From: Cryobacterium arcticum
GTDB taxonomy: Bacteria > Actinomycetota > Actinomycetes > Actinomycetales > Microbacteriaceae
Length of the DNA stretch: 64,000 nt
NCBI RefSeq assembly: GCF_001679725.1
Contig: NZ_CP016282.1
Coordinates: 4,030,001-4,094,000, forward strand
Direction: 5' to 3'
Made by a program: the position numbers and the translations under genes. This document shows positions 24,486 to 32,825 of this stretch, in pieces (the first letter of the stretch is position 1; every line of letters begins with the position of its first letter). Below the pieces are notes generated by a model. It was not told where the DNA came from and made no database searches. It worked only from the letters and a program-made list of their open reading frames with translations.

Positions 24486-25577
24486 ATGACCGGGTCCGCC
24501 GTTGTCACGCCGATCGCACCGCGCCTCCAGGGCGACCGCTACCTCGTGCCCGATGTGGCGCGCGGAGTCGCGATCATGGCGATGCTCGTCGCGCACGCCG
24601 GGCCGGTCATGGCCGCCCAACCGGCCACCACCCTCTTCCTGCAGGGGCAGCTCAACGACGTCGCTTCGCCGCTCTTCGCCACCACGATGGGCGCCGCAGC
24701 GGCGATCGTGCTGGCCAAGGCGGGCGGCAATCGCGGGGCGGTGCGCGCTGTCATCGTGCAGAACATCATCCGCGGCGCCATCCTGGTGGGGCTGGGCCTG
24801 TGGCTGGCCAGCTGGGGCAGCTGGATCGCGGTCGTGCTGTCGTTCCTGGGCATCGTGCTGGCCGTCGGCACCCCGCTGGTGCTGCTCCGCACCCGCCTGT
24901 TGATCGCCGTGCTCGGCGTGGTGCTGGTGCTGGGCGCGCCGCTCAACGAGGCGGTCCTGGCGGCCACCGGCCCGCTGATCACCGAGGGCGAGCGCACCCC
25001 GGCGAGCTTCCTGCTCGAGTGGATCTTCCTCAGCCCGCACTACCGGGTGACCAATCTGCTGCCCTGGTTCTTGTTCGGCGCGCTGTTGTTCCGCATCCGC
25101 TTCGGCGGCCGCACCGCCGGCTGGGTGCTGCTGGCGATCGCCGTGCCCGCCTGGTTCGCCGACCCGCTGATCCGAAGCATCACCGGCGCCGAGTTCAGCC
25201 CCACGGGCAGCTACCTCGACACCCTGCACGACACCGGGCTGGTGCTGCTGGTGCTCGGCCTCATCATGCTGCTCAACTCGATCCGCCAGAAGCCCACCGA
25301 GACCGTCGTACGCGCGGTCTTCCTGCCCCTACGGGCGATCGGCTCGATCTCGCTGTCGCTCTACGTGTTCCAGGTGGGAGTGGTGGCGCTGATGTACAAG
25401 AACGGCATCCGCTTCGGCAGCACCGACCCGGTGGCCTGGCTGGTTCTCGTCGTGGGCGTGCCCATCGTGGGCATCCTCTGGTGGCGGTTCGTGGGCCGCG
25501 GGCCGATCGAATGGCTGATCGGCGTGGTCAGCGGCCGGTACCGCCCCGGCTTCTTCCGGCGCCTGCGAGAGCGGTGA
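24486..25577 (+). CDS. DUF418-type multi-spanning membrane protein
   Basis: 363 residues with about ten hydrophobic segments. The N-terminal block RYLVPDVARGVAIMAMLVAHAGP matches the DxxRGxAxxxM start of the DUF418/heparan-acetyltransferase-like group. The C-terminal SISLSLYVFQVGVVALMY and GRGPIEWLIG match the DUF418 signature. The family is linked to acyl transfer or membrane stress but has no firm function. GAGAGGTC lies before the ATG. It is a single gene directly after the deletion scar. Confidence 0.78.
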   Translation: MTGSAVVTPIAPRLQGDRYLVPDVARGVAIMAMLVAHAGPVMAAQPATTLFLQGQLNDVASPLFATTMGAAAAIVLAKAGGNRGAVRAVIVQNIIRGAILVGLGLWLASWGSWIAVVLSFLGIVLAVGTPLVLLRTRLLIAVLGVVLVLGAPLNEAVLAATGPLITEGERTPASFLLEWIFLSPHYRVTNLLPWFLFGALLFRIRFGGRTAGWVLLAIAVPAWFADPLIRSITGAEFSPTGSYLDTLHDTGLVLLVLGLIMLLNSIRQKPTETVVRAVFLPLRAIGSISLSLYVFQVGVVALMYKNGIRFGSTDPVAWLVLVVGVPIVGILWWRFVGRGPIEWLIGVVSGRYRPGFFRRLRER

Positions 25578-25653
25578 AAGTGCCGCTTCACGGCGCTGAG
25601 GTAGCCATTTCCTCGCTCTCGCGGAGCGTTAAGGCGCGTGCTACCGTCGGGGC

Positions 25654-26136
25654 ATGACCCCGCAGGAGCTCGAGAACCTGGTGTGCCTGCGCCGCGCGCG
25701 TGACCTCATCGACCGGGACTACGCCCAACCGCTGGACGTGCCCACCATCGCCCGGCGCGCACTGATGTCGCCCGCGCATTTCTCCCGGCAGTTCCGTGCG
25801 GCCTACGGAGAGACGCCGTACAACTACCTGATGACCCGCCGCATCGAGCGGGCGATGCAGCTATTGCGGGCCGGTGCGACCGTGACGGATGCGTGCATGG
25901 CGGTCGGCTGTACTTCGCTCGGCTCGTTCAGTTCCCGGTTCACCGAGATCGTGGGTGAGAGCCCGAGCGCGTACCGCCGCCACGAGCACGGCGCGGTCAA
26001 GGCCATGCCGGCCTGCGTGGCGATGGCGCACACACGCCCTGCCCGCACGGCCGCATCCGGCTCGTCGGGCGGTGCCGTGTCGGGCGGTGCCGTGTCGAGC
26101 AGGATCGAAGAAGCCGGCGGCGCGGCGGCGGCCTAA
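25654..26136 (+). CDS. Short AraC-family transcriptional regulator
   Basis: 160 residues. The DNA-binding domain with two helix-turn-helix units fills residues 10-110: LDVPTIARRALMSPAHFSRQ, TPYNYLMTRRIERAMQLL and VGCTSLGSFSSRFTEIVGES. There is no sensory domain; the last 45 residues are low-complexity Ala/Gly/Ser with a short internal DNA repeat (GGCGGTGCCGTGTCG twice). TACCGT at 25642-25647 sits 6 nt before the ATG. It is followed after 10 nt by a VOC protein gene, a common pairing. Confidence 0.88.
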   Translation: MTPQELENLVCLRRARDLIDRDYAQPLDVPTIARRALMSPAHFSRQFRAAYGETPYNYLMTRRIERAMQLLRAGATVTDACMAVGCTSLGSFSSRFTEIVGESPSAYRRHEHGAVKAMPACVAMAHTRPARTAASGSSGGAVSGGAVSSRIEEAGGAAAA

Positions 26137-26146
26137 AGTCGCCGGT

Positions 26147-26557
26147 ATGACAATCTCACTGCAGTACTGCAACATCACCGTGAATGACGTCGATGAGGCC
26201 ATCGCCTTCTACAGTGGCGCGCTCGGCCTGCAGGTGCGAAGCGATGTGCCTTCGGGCAAGTACCGCTGGGTCACCCTGGGCAGCGACGCGCAGCCGGGGC
26301 TCGAGATCGTGCTCTCCGAACCCCACGCCGGACGCTCGCCGGCCGACGGCGACGCGATGCAGGAGCTGCTCACCAAGGGCGTGCTGCCGATGCTCGTGTT
26401 CCGCTCCGACGACGTCGACGCGACCTTCGAGACCCTGCGTGCGTCGGGCGCCGAGGTGCTGCAGGAACCGATCGACCAGCCCTGGGGCCCGCGCGACTGC
26501 GCCTTCCGCGACCCGTCGGGCAACACCGTGCGCATCGCGCAGGCACCGGCCGACTAG
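26147..26557 (+). CDS. VOC-family (glyoxalase/bleomycin-resistance-type) protein
   Basis: 136 residues with two beta-alpha-beta-beta-beta modules: LQYCNITVNDVDEAIAFYSG starts the first, LPMLVFRSDDVDATFETL the second, ending CAFRDPSGNTVRIAQ. The family binds a metal for isomerase, dioxygenase or lyase chemistry, or simply sequesters ligands. TAAAGT (26134-26139), which contains the stop of the AraC gene, lies 7 nt before the ATG, so the gene may have its own leaderless promoter as well as read-through. Confidence 0.88.
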   Translation: MTISLQYCNITVNDVDEAIAFYSGALGLQVRSDVPSGKYRWVTLGSDAQPGLEIVLSEPHAGRSPADGDAMQELLTKGVLPMLVFRSDDVDATFETLRASGAEVLQEPIDQPWGPRDCAFRDPSGNTVRIAQAPAD

Positions 26558-26579
26558 GCGTCGTGCTGTCGGCGAGACC

Positions 26580-27224
26580 CTAGGCGTCGGCGGGCGGCGA
26601 GGACGGAACCCGGCGGTCGGCGAGGGCCGCCTGGTGCAGCGGCTCCAGCGCGGAGTCGAGGGCCGCTTCGAGCGGCCAGGCCGACCGCATCGGCTGGCTG
26701 AGCACGAGCCCGCCCTGGATGGCGGCGAGGATCACCACGGCAATGCGCTGGGGATCGACCTCCCGGTCGATCTGGCCGGCGGCCTGCATCTTTGTCACGC
26801 CCGCCGCCAGCAGGTCCCGCCAGTCAGACATGCTGGCGCCCAGGAATGCCTCCAGGTCGGGATCGGTCATGGCGGCCTGCGTGGCCAGCGACCCGATCGG
26901 GCACGCCCAGCGGCCCAGGCCCAGGTAGTACTCCACCAGGGCGGCACGCCACTGGTTCCAGGACTCCCAGGTGCTCAGGTCGTGGACGAAAGGCTCCTGG
27001 GCCTCGAGAAGCTGCTGACCCTCCCAGGTCGCGACCTCGCGCACGAGCTCGGTCTTGCCGCCGGGAAAGTAGTGGAAGAGCTGGCTCTTACTGGTGAGCG
27101 TGGCCGCACGCACGGTGTCGAGAGTGGTGCCGCCGATCCCCGCGGCGAGGATCTGCTCGCCGGTGGCCTCGATGATCCGCTGCCGGGTGGCCCGGCCGCG
27201 GGCGGTGATCTTCTTTTCCTCCAT
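26580..27224 (-). CDS. TetR-family transcriptional regulator
   Basis: 214 residues starting at ATG 27224. N-terminal helix-turn-helix: RQRIIEATGEQILAAGIGGT, TLDTVRAATLTSKSQLFHYF and PGGKTELV. The C-terminal domain (WACPIGSLATQAAM..) is of the YfiR/TetR_C type. TACGAT (complement of 27231-27236) lies 6 nt upstream, so the mRNA may be leaderless although GGAGG also precedes the ATG. It is divergent from an SDR gene, and two dyads of the same half-site lie in the shared region. Confidence 0.9.
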   Translation of the reverse strand: MEEKKITARGRATRQRIIEATGEQILAAGIGGTTLDTVRAATLTSKSQLFHYFPGGKTELVREVATWEGQQLLEAQEPFVHDLSTWESWNQWRAALVEYYLGLGRWACPIGSLATQAAMTDPDLEAFLGASMSDWRDLLAAGVTKMQAAGQIDREVDPQRIAVVILAAIQGGLVLSQPMRSAWPLEAALDSALEPLHQAALADRRVPSSPPADA

Positions 27225-27242
27225 CCTCCGATCGTAGCTTAT

Positions 27243-27288
27243 TGGACCGCTTGGTCCACACTGTGGTACGAATGGACCATGAAGTCCA
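27243..27288. promoter_or_regulatory. Two dyads, candidate TetR operators
   Basis: Site 1 is TGGACC-GCTT-GGTCCA (27243-27258). Site 2 is TGGAC-CATGAA-GTCCA (27273-27288) and covers the start codon of the SDR gene (27279). Both share the half-site TGGAC, which argues for two bound dimers. Confidence 0.65.
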
Positions 27289-28076
27289 ATAGTGAAGAAC
27301 TCCAGTCCCTCTCCCCCGACACTCGCCTGGCGGGACGCACCGCCGTCGTCACCGGCTCCACCAGCGGAATCGGTGAGGCCATCGCCCGCGTGCTCGCCGC
27401 ATCCGGTGCCGAGGTCGTGGTGAGCGGCCGCGATGCCGGCCGCGCCCAGACCGTCGTCGACACCATCATCGCCGCCGGCGGCCGCGCGCATGCCGTCGTG
27501 GGCGACCTCGGCGGCTCCTACGCCGACATCCGCAGCTTCGCCACCGAGGCGACGACCGCACTCGGCGGGCACGTCGACATCCTCGTCAACAATGCGGGCA
27601 TCTACCCCGCTACGGCCACTGCGGCGCTGACGGATGCCGACCTCGACGCGGTTCTGGCCACCAACATCCGCGCTCCGCACGTACTTGTCGCCGAACTCGC
27701 GCCGGCGATGGCCGAACGCGGCAGCGGCTCGATCGTGAACGTGGGCTCGTGGATGTCGCGGGTGGGCGTGCCCTTCGGCGCCATCTACACGGCATCGAAG
27801 GCCGCGGTCGAGCAGATGACCCGCACGTGGTCGGCCGAGTTCGGACCGAGCGGCGTGAACGTGAACACCGTGGCGCCCGGCGCGACGAGCACGCCGGGCA
27901 ACGCCGACAGCGCCGCGGTGCTCGAGGTAATGACCGCGAGCACTGCGGCCGGCCGGCCGGTGCGCCCCGTGGACATCGCCTTCGCGGTGCGCTACCTGGT
28001 CTCCGACGACGCCGCGTTCGTGCACGGCACCGTGCTCGACGTCGACGGCGGCATCGTCAAAACCCGGCTCGGCTGA
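27279..28076 (+). CDS. Short-chain dehydrogenase/reductase (classical SDR)
   Basis: 265 residues. Cofactor motif TAVVTGSTSGIGEAIA, NNAG (VDILVNNAGIYPA), catalytic Ser in IVNVGSWMS, and YTASKAAVEQ with the Tyr-Lys pair. These are all the active-site elements of an NAD(P)-dependent oxidoreductase. The 15-residue N-terminal tail is polar. ATG 27279 has no ribosome site, and a TACGAAT box at 27268-27274 suggests a leaderless transcript. The start codon lies inside an operator-like dyad. A second SDR gene follows after 8 nt. Confidence 0.9.
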   Translation: MKSNSEELQSLSPDTRLAGRTAVVTGSTSGIGEAIARVLAASGAEVVVSGRDAGRAQTVVDTIIAAGGRAHAVVGDLGGSYADIRSFATEATTALGGHVDILVNNAGIYPATATAALTDADLDAVLATNIRAPHVLVAELAPAMAERGSGSIVNVGSWMSRVGVPFGAIYTASKAAVEQMTRTWSAEFGPSGVNVNTVAPGATSTPGNADSAAVLEVMTASTAAGRPVRPVDIAFAVRYLVSDDAAFVHGTVLDVDGGIVKTRLG

Positions 28077-28084
28077 GGCTCGCG

Positions 28085-29026
28085 ATGACTGACGCTGCAT
28101 CGACAGGGACCGCGCCCTTCGGGGCCGAGTCGACCGCGCTCGAGATCGTGGAGGGGATCAACCTGGCCGGTAGGTCCGCTCTCGTCACCGGGGCGAGCTC
28201 CGGCATCGGGGTGGAGACCGCCCGGGCGCTGGCCGCCACCGGTGCGAGCGTGACTCTCGCCGTTCGGGACCTCGCGGCCGGCGCCCGCACGGCCGCGGAC
28301 ATCCGTGCGACGACCGGCAACGACGCGGTGCGGGTGGTCAACCTCGACTTGGCCGACCTCGGCTCGGTGCGAGAATTGGCCGCGGGCTGGGCGGGGCCGC
28401 TGCACATCCTGGTGAACAACGCGGGAATCATGCACACCCCCGAGCTGCGCACCCCGGCCGGTTGGGAGATGCAGTTCGCCGTGAACCACCTGGGCCACTT
28501 CGCGCTCGCGTCGGCGCTGCATCCGGCCCTGGCCGCGGCCGGCGACGCTCGGATCGTGGCGGTGAGTTCGAGCGGGCACGGGTCCAGCGGCATCCGGTTC
28601 GACGACCTGTTCTTCGAGCGGGATGCCTACGACTCCGGCCTCGCGTACGGCCAGTCGAAGACCGCGAACGTGCTGTTCGCGCTCGAGGCCACCCGGCGGT
28701 GGGCGGACGACGCCATTACAGCGGCCGCCCTGATGCCCGGAGGCATCTGGACGAACCTGCAGCGGCACTGGGATCCGGAGGTGCTGGCCGGGATGAAGCG
28801 CCGATATCCGGGGAAGAGCCCGGCGCAGGGGGCCGCGACCTCGGTGTTCGTGGCGACCCGGGCGACGCTCGGCGTGGGGACGCCCGGGTACTACGAGGAC
28901 TGCCACCCGGCCCAGGTGGTGCCGGAGATCGTCGACGGCATCCACGGGGTGCTGCCACACGCGCTCGATCCGGAGGCCGCTCGCCGGCTCTGGGAGGTCT
29001 CGGCCGAGCTGGTCGCCTCGGCCTGA
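28085..29026 (+). CDS. Retinol-dehydrogenase-like SDR oxidoreductase
   Basis: 313 residues. SALVTGASSGIGVETARALA (cofactor site), HILVNNAGIMHTPEL, IVAVSSSGHG and YGQSKTANVLFALE (catalytic Tyr and Lys), with the longer C-terminus of retinol-dehydrogenase/WWOX-like SDRs. The substrate is unknown. It follows the first SDR by 8 nt and ends just before a repeat array, so the two SDRs probably form a TetR-controlled operon. Confidence 0.88.
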   Translation: MTDAASTGTAPFGAESTALEIVEGINLAGRSALVTGASSGIGVETARALAATGASVTLAVRDLAAGARTAADIRATTGNDAVRVVNLDLADLGSVRELAAGWAGPLHILVNNAGIMHTPELRTPAGWEMQFAVNHLGHFALASALHPALAAAGDARIVAVSSSGHGSSGIRFDDLFFERDAYDSGLAYGQSKTANVLFALEATRRWADDAITAAALMPGGIWTNLQRHWDPEVLAGMKRRYPGKSPAQGAATSVFVATRATLGVGTPGYYEDCHPAQVVPEIVDGIHGVLPHALDPEAARRLWEVSAELVASA

Positions 29027-29032
29027 CGGCTC

Positions 29033-29320
29033 ACGGGGTCTCGACAGGCTCGACCAACGACGGGGGCACGACCCGCAAACCGGCTCACGGGGTCTCGACA
29101 GGCTCGACCAGCGTGGGGGCACGGCCCGCGTGGAGTCGCGACCAGTGCGGTGGTCGAGCTTGTCGAGACCTGGCGACCGCACGCGGGATCGCGACCAGAA
29201 CGGTGGTCGAGCTTGTCGAGACCTGGCGACCGCACGCGGGATCGCGACCAGAACGGCGGTCGAGCCTGTCGAGACCCGGCGACCATACGCAGGATCCCGA
29301 CCGGTGCGGTGGTCGAGCCC
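29033..29320. repeat. REP-like array with both orientations, 53-bp period
   Basis: Two direct copies of GGTCTCGACAGGCTCGACC start near 29037 and 29091. Four inverted copies begin GGTCGAGC at 29152, 29205, 29258 and 29311 (period 53). The orientation switches near 29130. The remaining bases to 29369 hold nothing else recognised. Confidence 0.88.
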
Positions 29321-29369
29321 GACGACGCGGTGCTGATCCTGTCGAACTAAGCCCGGCGACCGGGTGCGG

Positions 29370-30440
29370 CTAGGCGACCGACCAGCCTCCGTCGCTGGCG
29401 AGCACCTGGCCATTCACGTTCACTCCGTCGTCGCTGAGCAGGAACGTGATCGACGCGGCGAGCGCATCCGCCTCGACCGCATCGGGCAGCAGGGCCATGC
29501 CCGCCCGCACCCGCTCTGCACCGAGCGGCGACGCAAAGGTGGCCTCGATGTTGGTGATGGTGGGGCCGGGCGCCACCGCGTTCACCCGGATGCCGCTGGG
29601 CCCGTACATATACGCGCTGCTCTTGGTCAGCCCCACGACCGCGTGCTTGGACGCCGTGTAGGCAACCCCAGCCGCTGAACCGCGGAGCGCCGCCTCCGAG
29701 GCCACGTTGACGATCGACCCCGCCTGACGCTCGAGCATCCCGGGCACCACGGCGCGCATGAGCTTCATCGTGCCGTCCACGTTGATCGCGAAGACCCGCT
29801 TCCACACGGCGTCGGACACCTCGTGCACCGGGGTCATGTCGTCCATGATGCCGGCCACGTTCGCGAGGGCATCGATGCGCTCCCCGGCCGCGGCGAGCAC
29901 ACCGGCGATGGCGTCGTCGTCGGTGATGTTCGCCACCACCGGCACGACGTCGGCACCGGCGTGCTCGACGACGAAGTCATCGAGCCGCTCCTGGGAGATG
30001 TCGACCGCGATCACCCGGCCACCCTCCCGAGCGACCCGGGAGGCGGTGGCCCGGCCGATGCCGGAACCGGCCCCGGTGACGATCACGGTCTGGCCGGTGA
30101 ACCGTCCGGCGCTGACCCGTTCCACCCACTCCGGGCGCTCAACCACGGGCGTGCCGGCAGATGCAGGCGCGTCCGTTGCGGCCGCCGGCGCATCCGCTGA
30201 ACCGGCGGAGCCGGGCACCTCGCCGGCCGCGACGCGGCGCACGAGGTCGTCGATCAGCTCGGGCGGGAACTGTCCCTTGCTGAGCTTGACCAGGCGTTTG
30301 ATCGCGAGGCGCCGCACCGGGCGCAGCACGTCGGCGCTCTGGCCGGCCTGGGCGAGGAGGTCCCGCAGGATCGGACCGCCGATCGGGTCATCGAGCCAGG
30401 ATCCCACTGAGGAGTCGGCGGTGAGGGTGTTCTGAGTCAT
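29370..30440 (-). CDS. SDR oxidoreductase with N-terminal extra module
   Basis: 356 residues from ATG 30440 (GAAGGAA 7 nt upstream). Residues 1-110 are not SDR: a helical stretch (VGSWLDDPIGGPILRDLLAQ, then LIDDLVRRVAAGE) and an Ala/Pro-rich linker. The SDR domain follows: VIVTGAGSGIGRATASRVA, ALANVAGIM (NVAG instead of NNAG), SIVNVASEAAL and YTASKHAVVGL (Tyr, Lys), ending in a GQVLASDGGW signature. The activity is likely NAD(P)-dependent oxidation or reduction of an unknown alcohol or ketone. It is divergent from a TetR gene. Confidence 0.87.
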   Translation of the reverse strand: MTQNTLTADSSVGSWLDDPIGGPILRDLLAQAGQSADVLRPVRRLAIKRLVKLSKGQFPPELIDDLVRRVAAGEVPGSAGSADAPAAATDAPASAGTPVVERPEWVERVSAGRFTGQTVIVTGAGSGIGRATASRVAREGGRVIAVDISQERLDDFVVEHAGADVVPVVANITDDDAIAGVLAAAGERIDALANVAGIMDDMTPVHEVSDAVWKRVFAINVDGTMKLMRAVVPGMLERQAGSIVNVASEAALRGSAAGVAYTASKHAVVGLTKSSAYMYGPSGIRVNAVAPGPTITNIEATFASPLGAERVRAGMALLPDAVEADALAASITFLLSDDGVNVNGQVLASDGGWSVA

Positions 30441-30494
30441 GCGCGGGGTTCCTTCTCTGGTCGTTGATCGGCTCCGCGGGAGGCGCGTTCTCGA

Positions 30495-30521
30495 TCCGGA
30501 CAACGCTGTCCGGATGTAACC
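30495..30521. promoter_or_regulatory. Perfect dyad and -10 box before a TetR gene
   Basis: TCCGGACA-ACGC-TGTCCGGA (30495-30514) is a perfect 8-bp inverted repeat between divergent SDR and TetR genes. TAACCT (30516-30521) directly follows and lies 7 nt before GTG 30529. TetR binding would cover the promoter. Confidence 0.65.
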
Positions 30522-30528
30522 TACCTCG

Positions 30529-31086
30529 GTGACATCAAAAACCAAAGCGAATCGTGGACCGAGCGCCGGGCCCGAGAACCGGCGCGCGCTCCTGGCCGCG
30601 GCCCGGGAGGTCTTCGCGACCGAGGGGTTCTCGGCGCCCCTCAGCGCGATCGCGCGCCGGGCCGGCGTGGGCCAGGGCAGCCTCTACCGGCATTTTCCCG
30701 ACCGCACCACACTGGCGATCGCCATCTTCGACGAGAACCTCGCCGACCTCGAGGCGTTCGTGGACCGCCCGGAGAGCACCCTCGACGGGCTGCTCGACCG
30801 GGTGATCGAACAGGCGCTGGCGTCGACGGCGCTCATCGACCTGGTCTCCGCCAACCCGCACGACCCGCATACGGCGCACCTGGCCGAGCGGCTCGACGCC
30901 GTGGTGAGCCGGCTACTCACCCGCGAGCAGGCGGCCGGCCGGCTCGGTGAGCACGTCACCCCGCCAGATGTGATCCTGGCCGTCTCCATGCTCGCCGGAG
31001 TGCTGGCCCGCAGCGACCCCGCGGACCGCCCCGACGTGGCCCGTCGCGCCTGGGCCCTCTTCCACGCGGCCTTCGCGCCCGGCTGA
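30529..31086 (+). CDS. TetR-family transcriptional regulator
   Basis: 185 residues from GTG 30529. Helix-turn-helix region RRALLAAAREVFATEGFSAP, LSAIARRAGVGQGSLYRHFP and DRTTLA is textbook TetR. The C-terminal ligand domain is less conserved. No ribosome site precedes the GTG; the TAACCT box 7 nt upstream predicts a leaderless mRNA. The divergent SDR gene and the dyad at 30495-30514 suggest it controls both genes. Confidence 0.9.
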   Translation: MTSKTKANRGPSAGPENRRALLAAAREVFATEGFSAPLSAIARRAGVGQGSLYRHFPDRTTLAIAIFDENLADLEAFVDRPESTLDGLLDRVIEQALASTALIDLVSANPHDPHTAHLAERLDAVVSRLLTREQAAGRLGEHVTPPDVILAVSMLAGVLARSDPADRPDVARRAWALFHAAFAPG

Positions 31087-31183
31087 GCAGCATCTTCTAG
31101 CCGGACCATTCCGGTCAGGCCCTCCCAGCGCAACCGGCGGCCCTGGGGTTGCGCACCCGGCTTGGCCTGCCTACGGTTCCGGC

Positions 31184-31876
31184 ATGACCGACACTCCCGC
31201 GACCGCGGTACTGCTGATCGTGCTACCGCTTGCCTTCAACGCCGCATTCGCGGGGCTGGCCGCGACCTTCGACTACCCGGACATCCTGCGGCGGCCCACC
31301 GAGGAGGTCCTTGCCCGGTTCCACCGTGGCGGTTCACGACTGGTGCTGCTCTGGTGGACCTTCGCCCTCACCGCCGTGCTTTTCGAGCCACTGGCCGTTC
31401 TGCTGCCCAGCGCCCTGCCCGGCGCCGATCCCACCCTGCTCGCGCTCGGTTCGTTCGTCGGGGTGGTGGCCGGACTGGTGCAGTTCCTCGGCCTCATCCG
31501 CTGGCCGTTCCTGGTGCCCTACCTCGCCCGGGTGAGCACCGATCCGGATGCGACGCCCGCGCGACGAGAGACCGTCGACATCGTCTTCCAGGCCTTCAAC
31601 CGCTACCTGGGCGTGGCGGTCGGCGAACACCTCGGTCTGCTCTTCACGGGCGCCTGGAGCATTCTGGTGGGCACCGCCTGCACCCAGACATCGGTACTGC
31701 CGTCGTGGCTCGGCATCGTGGGGATCGTGGCCGGCGCCGTACTCGTCCTGTGCTCGCTCGAGTTCGTGGGGGCGTTCGAGCTCGCCGGGTGGACGTTGGC
31801 CGCCCGGCTCACGCCGATCACGTACATCGTGTGGTCGCTCTGGCTGGTGGCGACCGGCGTGTTCCTGCTGCTATGA
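31184..31876 (+). CDS. DUF4386-like membrane protein
   Basis: 230 residues with six or seven hydrophobic segments (AVLLIVLPLAFNAAFAGLAA, LLALGSFVGVVAGLVQFLGL, GIVGIVAGAVLVLC and others). The pattern LVQFLGLIRWPFLVPYLA and FNRYLGVAVGEHLGLLFTG resembles DUF4386 proteins, which have no assigned function. TACGGT at 31172-31177 with TTGCGC 17 nt upstream (31149-31154) suggests a leaderless promoter. It stands alone. Confidence 0.75.
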   Translation: MTDTPATAVLLIVLPLAFNAAFAGLAATFDYPDILRRPTEEVLARFHRGGSRLVLLWWTFALTAVLFEPLAVLLPSALPGADPTLLALGSFVGVVAGLVQFLGLIRWPFLVPYLARVSTDPDATPARRETVDIVFQAFNRYLGVAVGEHLGLLFTGAWSILVGTACTQTSVLPSWLGIVGIVAGAVLVLCSLEFVGAFELAGWTLAARLTPITYIVWSLWLVATGVFLLL

Positions 31877-31954
31877 CGGGCACCACGGAGATGGGTTGCG
31901 GGGCATACTGGCCGCACGTGCCCCGACGCAGCGGGCCAATCGGGAGGGACCAAC

Positions 31955-32770
31955 GTGAGCTTCTGGATTTGCGCAACGTGCGGCGTCGAGCACGCCGAAA
32001 ACACGGGAGTGTGCGCCATCTGCGCCGACGAACGACAGTGGGTGCCGGCGGCCGGCCAGCAGTGGACGACCCTGTACGACCTGCACGAGGCCGGCGCCCA
32101 GGCCAGGCTGCTCGACCTCGAGCCCGATCTGTTCGGCATCGAAAGCACCCCCGCCGTGGGCATCGGCCAGCAGGCCAAACTGCTCTGCACGCCCTCCGGC
32201 ACGGTGCTCTGGGACCCGATCGGGTTCGTCGACAACGACATCGCCACCCAGGTGCTCGAGCACGGGCCGGTGCGGGCGGTCGTGGCGAGCCACCCGCACA
32301 TGTTCGGCGTTCAGGTGGAGTGGAGCCGGGCTCTCGGGCATCCGCCGGTGCTCGTGGCCGAAGCCGACCTGGCCTGGGTGGCCCGGCGTGACCCGGTGAT
32401 CCAGCCCTGGTCCAGCGAGGTGCACCTGCTGCCGGGCGTGACGCTCGTACAGGTGGGCGGGCATTTCCCCGGCAGCGCCGTCATCCACTGGGCAACCGGC
32501 GCCGGCGGCCGGGGCGTGCTGCTCAGCGGCGACACCGTGTTCGCCAACCCCGACCGCAGCTCGGTGAGTTTCATGCGCAGCTACCCCAACCGGCTGCCCC
32601 TCTCGGGCCCGGTCGTGGAGCGCATCGCGCGCACGATGGAGCGATTCGAGTTCGACCGGCTGTACGGCAACTTCGACAACGTGATTGCGGCGGATGCCCG
32701 CGCGATCGTGCGCCGATCGGCCGACCGGCATTGGGACTGGGTGCGCGGCGACTTCGACCACCTGACCTGA
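31955..32770 (+). CDS. MBL-fold protein with N-terminal zinc ribbon
   Basis: 271 residues from GTG 31955 (GGGAGGG upstream). Residues 5-24 carry CATC...CAIC, two CxxC knuckles of a rubredoxin-like zinc ribbon. The rest follows the metallo-beta-lactamase order: a strand VLWDPIGFVDN, a motif ASHPHMFG where HxHxDH is expected (first two His kept, Asp and third His lost), HFPGSAVIHWA, then LLSGDTVFANPD (metal Asp) and YGNFDNVI. It may bind one metal or have lost hydrolase activity. Substrate and partners are unknown, and it is a single gene. Confidence 0.8.
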   Translation: MSFWICATCGVEHAENTGVCAICADERQWVPAAGQQWTTLYDLHEAGAQARLLDLEPDLFGIESTPAVGIGQQAKLLCTPSGTVLWDPIGFVDNDIATQVLEHGPVRAVVASHPHMFGVQVEWSRALGHPPVLVAEADLAWVARRDPVIQPWSSEVHLLPGVTLVQVGGHFPGSAVIHWATGAGGRGVLLSGDTVFANPDRSSVSFMRSYPNRLPLSGPVVERIARTMERFEFDRLYGNFDNVIAADARAIVRRSADRHWDWVRGDFDHLT

Positions 32771-32825
32771 GACAGCGCTCGGCGGCGCCGGCGGCCGGGC
32801 CAGGCAGCCGGGCCAGGGAGTCGAC

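Noticed and set aside
28891..29336. Open frames through the repeat array at 29.1-29.3 kb
   Set aside because: All three frames on both strands are open because of the repeat composition; no coding signal beyond that.
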